A stretch of DNA of 64,000 nt from Maratus speciosus (lineage: Eukaryota; Arthropoda; Arachnida; Araneae; Salticidae): the NCBI GenBank assembly GCA_963932465.1, contig OZ010799.1, forward strand, positions 285,334,083-285,398,082, read 5' to 3'. Shown one piece after another: positions 57,931 to 64,000 of the stretch; the first letter of the stretch is position 1; each line of letters begins with the position of its first letter. The notes beneath the pieces were generated by a model, which saw nothing but the letters and a program-made list of their open reading frames with translations, was not told where the DNA came from and ran no database searches. The position numbers and the translations under genes are program-made.

Positions 57931-58775
57931 TTTTTTTCATTTTTTGCACTTTTTAGAGTTCCGAGACCCCTTAAATTAGTATGTTTTAACAATTTGACGT
58001 TTATTGCTTTTATACTGTTACTGGATATTACATTACACATATATATCATTAAAAGTTGTTTGCTAGGCATAGAGTACGCCGCCCCTGTCCTTGTGTATGT
58101 CCAAACTAACCGTACATTTAAGGGTTAATATCTCGGCTAATTACCGATGTTTTTTTCTTGAAAATCATTATCAACAATGCTTTTATTCTTCTGCAACGAT
58201 AGGTATATTCAGCGATGCTCAACAATGTTTCTGAATGCCCGTAAATCGGAATTTGTGTATAACAGAAAAATGCTAATTACTCAAAAACTATGTGACCTAG
58301 GGTAATCGCTATAATTTTCCGGCAAGGTTATATTAACGTCTACTACCTCTAATTTTTTCATAATTTTAGTTTCAGTAGATTCGGAATTAGATGGGGGGGG
58401 GGACATATTTTTACGCTACATTTTCAACAATATCTTTGAAAATATAATACCTAAAATTAAAAGGAATGTATTTTTGAGTTCACCGTTACAAAAGCTTTCA
58501 CAGGATACCCCACCTGATATACAAAGAAAAGATTTTTTTTTTTCAAGTAGCATATTTAGCCCCTCTACTTTTTTACTAAATGTATTTATGAATGTTTATT
58601 AATCTGAAAATATGGGGGTCAATGGTCTTTATTACTTCCCCGAATTTGAATTTTTCATGTTTCATAGTTTTCGAGTAAAATGGCTGTGACAGACAGACAG
58701 ACAGACGGACAGACACAGGAGTGATCTTATAATGGTTCCGTTTTTACTTTTTAAGTACGGAACCCTAAAAATAAT
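57931..58775. mobile_element. Helentron-like element end with GGGTTCCGT hairpin (family F)
   Basis: The right end has GACAGACAGACAGACGGACA (about 58690) followed by GGTTCCGT-tttta..aagt-ACGGAACC and CTAAAAA (to 58775). This end type is common in arthropod genomes. The left limit is uncertain; TTTTTAGAGTTCCGAGACC at about 57949 is a candidate inverted end. The body contains loosely repeated AATTACTCAAAAACTATGTG-like text and no gene. Confidence 0.55.
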
Positions 58776-59224
58776 AAAACTTAAAGTTCTTTCTGACTTA
58801 CATAATTTATAGTTTTCTAAGGTATCTAATAAATCTTTCTTTAAAAGTATAATACTTAAAAAATAACAGTGTGTAACTTTAAAGATGCAAAAACAAAAAA
58901 ATCGTCCTATTTAAAAAAAAAATACCGATTTTTCTTTCTTTCTTTGAAAACTAATTTTAATAGATTTTAATTTTTATTAGTTATTCTATATATTTTTATT
59001 TTTGAAATAACATGAATATATGATGAAAGCTAGGATAATTTCTTACACACGTTCTCCAAATACTCAAAAAAAAATTATTTATTGATTTTTTTGTGATATT
59101 ATTTCTTTATTTTTATTTTGACATAATTTTGATAAAAAGAATTGAGAAATGAAGTAATATTTTGTGTAAAAAATATTAAAAATAAAGTATTAGGAATTTG
59201 AAACACTAAAAAAATCACTCACTT

Positions 59225-59260
<36 letters not shown>

Positions 59261-61240
59261 AACATTCACAGAACTGGAAATTACAGAAATTTTATACTGA
59301 AAGCCTTGTTAATTTCATATGAGTATTCTTCTAAAACAATGAAGTTATAAAAAAGAATTTAAAAACAATCTTTTAATTAAGAATTTGTTTTAAGGAATTT
59401 TTTGCACTCATTGTTTCGGAGATAGGCATTAAAGCAGTAATTTTTTTTTGTGAAAATGTTAATTTTATTGTTGTATTAATTTTTAATTATTTTTTTATGA
59501 AAAATAAATAACTCTTTGTCATGCTAATATATATTTAATTACTTTGCACAGTGATGAATGAAATTTATTCTATTTAATGGAAAAAGAATAAATTATGCTA
59601 CGGAAGTATGTAAAAAGTATAAATACCTAAGACGGTTTAAATTATTATTTCGATTGATCAATATAAAATTTTTTTGGAATAAATATATATATGCGCATAC
59701 ATTCTTTTGTTATGCATATAATACAGCTAGATAAGAAATATTTTTCGTTTATTTCTTTTGAAAAAAATCAACCGTACCATGAAATTTTTTTCAATCAAAC
59801 GCATGAAAACAACAGGTCTAGAATAAAAAACTTTTGTGATAATTTTAGTTGTTTTATGGTGCTGAATTTGAGCATTTAAAAACAAGCGTTGAATGATGCA
59901 CAATGTAAAAAACCGACATTTTTAGGAATGTTTAAATCTTCTTATTCTGATTAAAACGCATATTTAAATTAAAATTGAAACCGTTTCTGAAATGTTATTA
60001 AAAAAAGTCTATATGTTCAGTTAATCCATAAGTATCTTCATTATTTATTATTAAATAGAAGCATAATCTCCCACTGGAACTCGATGCACTGCATTTACAT
60101 TGCATGATATTTTCGGAATTCTTAAAGGGAAAGAAAATCCAATATGGTTGTACATTTAAAAAAAGTTTAAAATGTACGATAAAGAGAGATTACGAAAATT
60201 ACGTTATGCATATTAAATTATTCTTGATGCAAAACTTTGTCAAATGTATATTGTTCTTTTAAAATTTTGTTTCCAATCTCTGAGCTATGTGATATCACTT
60301 TGAAAAGGTCATAAAATATTTTAACTTTTTGAATAAAACAAATGCTTTCCAAAAAAAAAAAAAAAAAAAAAAAAGGATGTCATTTTCCCCGATAAACCAT
60401 TTTACTTTTAGTTCTTTTGTGATATTGTCTTATCACCATCGTTCAAAATTAATATATCGAAAATAGTACATGATTTTTCTTTAAATTGCATTCTATTTAA
60501 TAGGGCCAATAATTAATTGCCTACCTAAAGGCAAGTTCTTTATAACTTCCTTTTTAGTTCAACGTGAATCTGAAAAAACAATCTACAGTTATTTCTAATT
60601 GTCATTATGTTCGACAGACAATTTTTGTTTCTCTAGAATAAATTGATTCCTGAAGTCTAAATATATGAAAAATAAGTTTTTATTTCTTCAAGTATGCAAT
60701 TTAACCACAATATTGTTTATGCTATCCAATCAACGAAACCATAATTTTCTATTTCAATTTAAAAATTACTCTAACAAATCTAATAATCCTTATTGTTTCC
60801 CATTTTCTCCCTTTTTATCTACAAAAAGGGAGTAATTAAGTTCTTATCATTTTTAAAAATGTCATGAACATTTACAAGAATGTTAACATCTTGCAAACAA
60901 ATTCAAATTTTAAAATTCCGAAACTGTATATGACAACTTCGGATTCATGCGGATAACTGGTGTTAATTTCATCGTCCAACGTTCCGCACTCTAGGAAGGG
61001 TAGCTGTGAAATACAAACATCAAGCAGATTTTAATGTAATAAATAATACATACGATAATGTTTTTTTTTTTCTAAATCAAGGAATAAGTTTTTAGAATAG
61101 GAATAAAAGTTAATGTTAATTAGGAAATATTTAATTATTCTTTTTACTTGAAATACTATTAAATGATTTTATTTAATAAATTCAAGACGGCAGCTCTATT
61201 TTCCCATATATATTAATTTAAATAAACAGCATTGTTCAAA
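58776..61240. other. AT-rich non-coding stretch with poly-A tracts
   Basis: Long A runs near 59229-59258 and 60351-60374. Short open stretches such as 59691-59879 are AT-driven. No gene recognised. Confidence 0.45.
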
Positions 61241-61810
61241 ACACCTTGAACCGTTTATATTTTATAAATGTCTTCTGAAATTTTAGGCACCAGATTATAA
61301 TAAAAAATCTTATGAGCTCCATATCAAACTCAGTTACCTAATCTTTGATATAGTACTTTGCATAGAACCAAAAAAAAAACACATATTTTCGTTCCTCCTG
61401 TCACAGATGGAAGATTTTGTTCATTGCATGGATATTACTGAAATAGTGATAAATTTGGATGTGAACAGAAAACCAAAAATTGGAGACTCGTTATAAACTA
61501 GTATTCTAAAGGGGTTTTTTTCCAAACACCTTGAATAGTTTATATTTTATAAATATCTTCTGATATTTTAGGCAACAGATTGAAATAAACAATCTTGTCA
61601 GATCCAGATAAAGTTAACTGATCCTTGATATAGCACTTTGCATAGAAACAAGAAACATATATTTTCGTACTTCTTTTCACAGGTTGAAGACTTAGATTAT
61701 TGCAATGATGTTATTGCATTGGTGATAAATTTGGCGTTAAATAGTATATAAGGACTGGAAACTCATTATAGACTCTTCTAAAACATGCTTTAAAAGTATT
61801 CATTTACATA
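61241..61810. repeat. Diverged 285-bp tandem duplication
   Basis: ACACCTTGAA...GTTTATATTTTATAAAT starts at 61241 and again at 61526. The units share TAGCACTTTGCATAGAA-type, TATTTTCGT and GGTGATAAATTTGG-type motifs, with many differences. Non-coding. Confidence 0.8.
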
Positions 61811-61935
61811 ATGAGAACAGTTATGCCATTATACTTTAATGATAATTCTATACATCCTGAAGAAACGTATTAGATTGTGGACTTGGCCCTCAAAACTGAG
61901 AAACACAAACAAGTAAAAATTAAATTTAGAAAATC

Positions 61936-62480
61936 AAAAAACCCGACTGCGTAAAAAGCGAACTCATTAATTATTTCTCATCAATGTTAAACTATTTTTT
62001 ATATTACTTACCCATTTTTTTATTTACTTGTATTGATGACTTTTAAGTTATATTTAATTGTTAGTTCCCATCTATGAACACTGTTTAGATGAGGCCTATA
62101 GATGTCTATGAAGGTTAGTATTGCAGTAAATCTAGAGATCCTACCTACACACCTTCCAGGTTGTGTAATATTTAAACGGAGCTTCTGTCTGTAAAATAGT
62201 CAATGAAACATCGTCTTCATTTTGAAAGGCCTATCCAATGATATGCCACTCAATAAGGTACGTAATTTTTTTTCGTCTCTACCGCCATTTTGTATTTTAC
62301 GGCCGTCATTTTGATTTTATAAAATCAAAATCTAGCCCATAATCGTCGGACGGTTAAAACGAATCGATAGAGCCTTATTCATTAAAATTCATCCAGTCGT
62401 TGGGGTGTTTCGAGGGTATAAAGAAATCCATATATCCAGATACGCATGAAACACATAACCCTTCTGGCAGTCGGGTAAAA
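61936..62480. mobile_element. Possible unit with inverted CCCGACTGC ends
   Basis: AAACCCGACTGCGTAAAAAG (about 61938) faces GGCAGTCGGGTAAAA (about 62467), giving inverted CCCGACTGC / GCAGTCGGG about 540 bp apart. Inside, CCTATCCAATGATATGCCAC recalls the 118-bp family (CTTTCCAATGATATATCAC). No duplication was found at the flanks. A 140-codon minus-strand open stretch (62382-62804) overlaps the right end and is judged non-coding. Confidence 0.45.
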
Positions 62481-63520
62481 ACATAACTGATTTGTGAAGA
62501 CCTCTAAATATCGTCTATGATTCTTGATCAACAATATTGGTAAAGGGATTTTCCACTTTCTATTTACAAGTGCGGCCGTCAATGAAGGGGTGAACACCTT
62601 GAAAAAAAAAAAACAATGAAAAATGGCGATAACAAAAATGTCTTGAAGGGAAGAAAGAGGAAGAAAAAACCCCCGCAAATATGTACTTTTTATAAAGGAA
62701 ATTCTTTTACAACTAAGTAATATAAAACTGGACTTTATACAACAGTTCTTAACCCTCCGACTGTCTTGGAAAAGGGCAAAATTGTAATGTTGTTTTCTCT
62801 GCATTTTGTTTTAAATGCTAAAAAAAGTGATTCTTTGAACATTTTATAAAAAAAACTTAATAACGAATATGAATGCAATCCTTGGAAGTATTAATCATTG
62901 TTCAATGTACTAAAAATATATTAAATCAATAGAATTATATTACTTCAAATATTGCTTGTATTGCAAGGCATTGCCAAAAATTTACATTTGTTTTAGATAT
63001 CAATATGTGAGAAATTTTCTTTTATATTAATTGAACAACTTTTATATAACATGAACATGAAAAAACACATTTATACTGAACAGGATAAACAAAAATTGGA
63101 GTTTGAATAAAACTTTTCATTTTCAATAGATACACTTGACGAATTTGTTTGGGTCGACTTAACTCTCTTAGGGACAAAGTACTTGTGTTGCTAAAATGTT
63201 TAAGTGATACCGTAATTTATGAACAAATTTATTTGAAAATAAGTGAAAGCTTTCTCATCTAAATTATAGAAGCAAAAAATAATATTTCAAATTACTGGCA
63301 CCATTATGATACTAGGGATTGAAATTGAGATGGTTCTCAAATTTCCTGCTCAACAACGCGAAACTTTCTTACGCATTTTCTGACTAAGTTTTAACACCTT
63401 TAGAGGGTCTTTTTTTTACACAATAAACTAACTAGTTGAATGTGCCAATCCCAAAACTTTCCTCTATCTCATGTCAATATTTGATTTTAATTAGTTTTAT
63501 TAGTATTTTTATTAGAATTA
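62481..63520. other. AT-rich non-coding stretch
   Basis: No gene or element end recognised. Confidence 0.4.
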
Positions 63521-63960
63521 TGCATAACTTCATACATTTTTCGATGGTACAATATTGAAAATTGCACAAAAATCGCTATTACAGTGCCCCCTACCGGCGA
63601 ATTTTTTTCCAAATTCAGGGAGGATCTTCTTGCCATGGCCAAAAATATACACAAAAAATTTGGATCAATTCTATGCATAAGTTCATACACTTTTCGATGG
63701 CACAATATTCAAAATGCACAAAAATCGCTATTACAGCGCCCCTTACCGGCGGATTTTTTCCAAATTAATGGAGGACCTGCTTGCCAAAGCCAAAAAGTTT
63801 TTAAAAAGTTTTGCTTCATTTCTATGCACAACTTCATACAATATTTGATGGTACAATGGCGACACACGAACGTATGGACACACGGACAGACAGACATTTT
63901 GTGAGAGACATATGTGATCTCTGACCCCTAAAACGTGTAAATCCGTCGAAAACCGGAAGT
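63521..63960. repeat. Helentron-like array, family B, inverted copy
   Basis: Three repeats anchored on CTATGCATAACTTCATACA (63521, 63674, 63825; spacing 153 and 151) and the terminal module GGACAGACAGACATT, GACCCCTAAAACGTG, CCGTCGAAAACCGG are the reverse complement of 17640-18240. Non-coding. Confidence 0.75.
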
Positions 63961-64000
63961 TGAAAAAAAAATATCGGTTACAGAAAATACTCCATAAGAA

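Noticed and set aside
62382..62804. 140-codon minus-strand open frame
   Set aside because: Overlaps a dispersed repeat end and has no recognisable domain or plausible composition; likely chance.

Overview
This is a eukaryotic, AT-rich, intron-bearing and very repeat-rich window. The mix of Tc3-like, copia, many hAT-type and Helitron/Helentron-like elements, a tRNA-derived SINE with an AACCC tail, and (CTGT)n-plus-hairpin ends suggests an arthropod, possibly an arachnid; the species cannot be named from sequence alone. There is one 200-base assembly gap (50116-50315). Only one host gene segment is convincing: the last coding exon of a CLK/Doa (LAMMER) protein kinase on the minus strand at 49112-49321, with its 3' UTR running to about 48680. 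No tRNA, rRNA or CRISPR array was found.

Almost everything else is mobile DNA, and much of it is nested. From 7.6 to 32 kb the base layer is a roughly 1.3-kb dispersed unit with a Helitron-like hairpin/CTAG end, arranged in tandem. Two hAT-type elements split it at nearly the same homologous site: one at 10042-14630 (target duplication ATTAAGCC) and a 13.4-kb shell at 17140-30581 (TTTTAAAC). The shell holds a Helentron-type repeat array, a 1.7-kb hAT with a decayed transposase (CAACAGAA), a pogo-like miniature element (TA), a CAGGG-ended element that itself contains an intact-looking Tc3-like transposon (22347-23872), and a young copia retrotransposon (24642-30416) with apparently identical 698-bp LTRs and a CTGAG duplication.

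From 32 to 49 kb lie a pogo/Tigger transposase remnant, a 2.2-kb element with an unrecognised decayed protein (ATCATTAT), a 3.9-kb composite (37962-41839), small hAT-type elements and a long ~145-bp repeat array (about 44.5-48.65 kb) broken by two further insertions. Several of these, and the 3.9-5.0 kb region, carry a degenerate ~31-bp minisatellite built on TTTGACGAAATTTGCG, placed between hAT-like ends. From 50.5 to 56.7 kb is a 6.1-kb hAT-type element with a perfect 8-bp duplication, inverted arms of ~118-bp repeats and a Helentron-like insert of ~149-bp repeats. The last 7 kb is mostly AT-rich non-coding DNA with further array fragments.

Two kinds of tandem-repeat carrier recur. One is hAT-like: 8-bp duplications, CAGGG- or TAG-type ends, ~31-bp repeats. 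The other resembles nonautonomous Helentrons (HINE/DINE-1 type): short inverted ends, a hairpin, a (CTGT)n or (TGTG)n microsatellite and 140-155-bp central repeats. Autonomous coding capacity is visible only in the Tc3-like element and, apart from a one-base frame break, the copia element.
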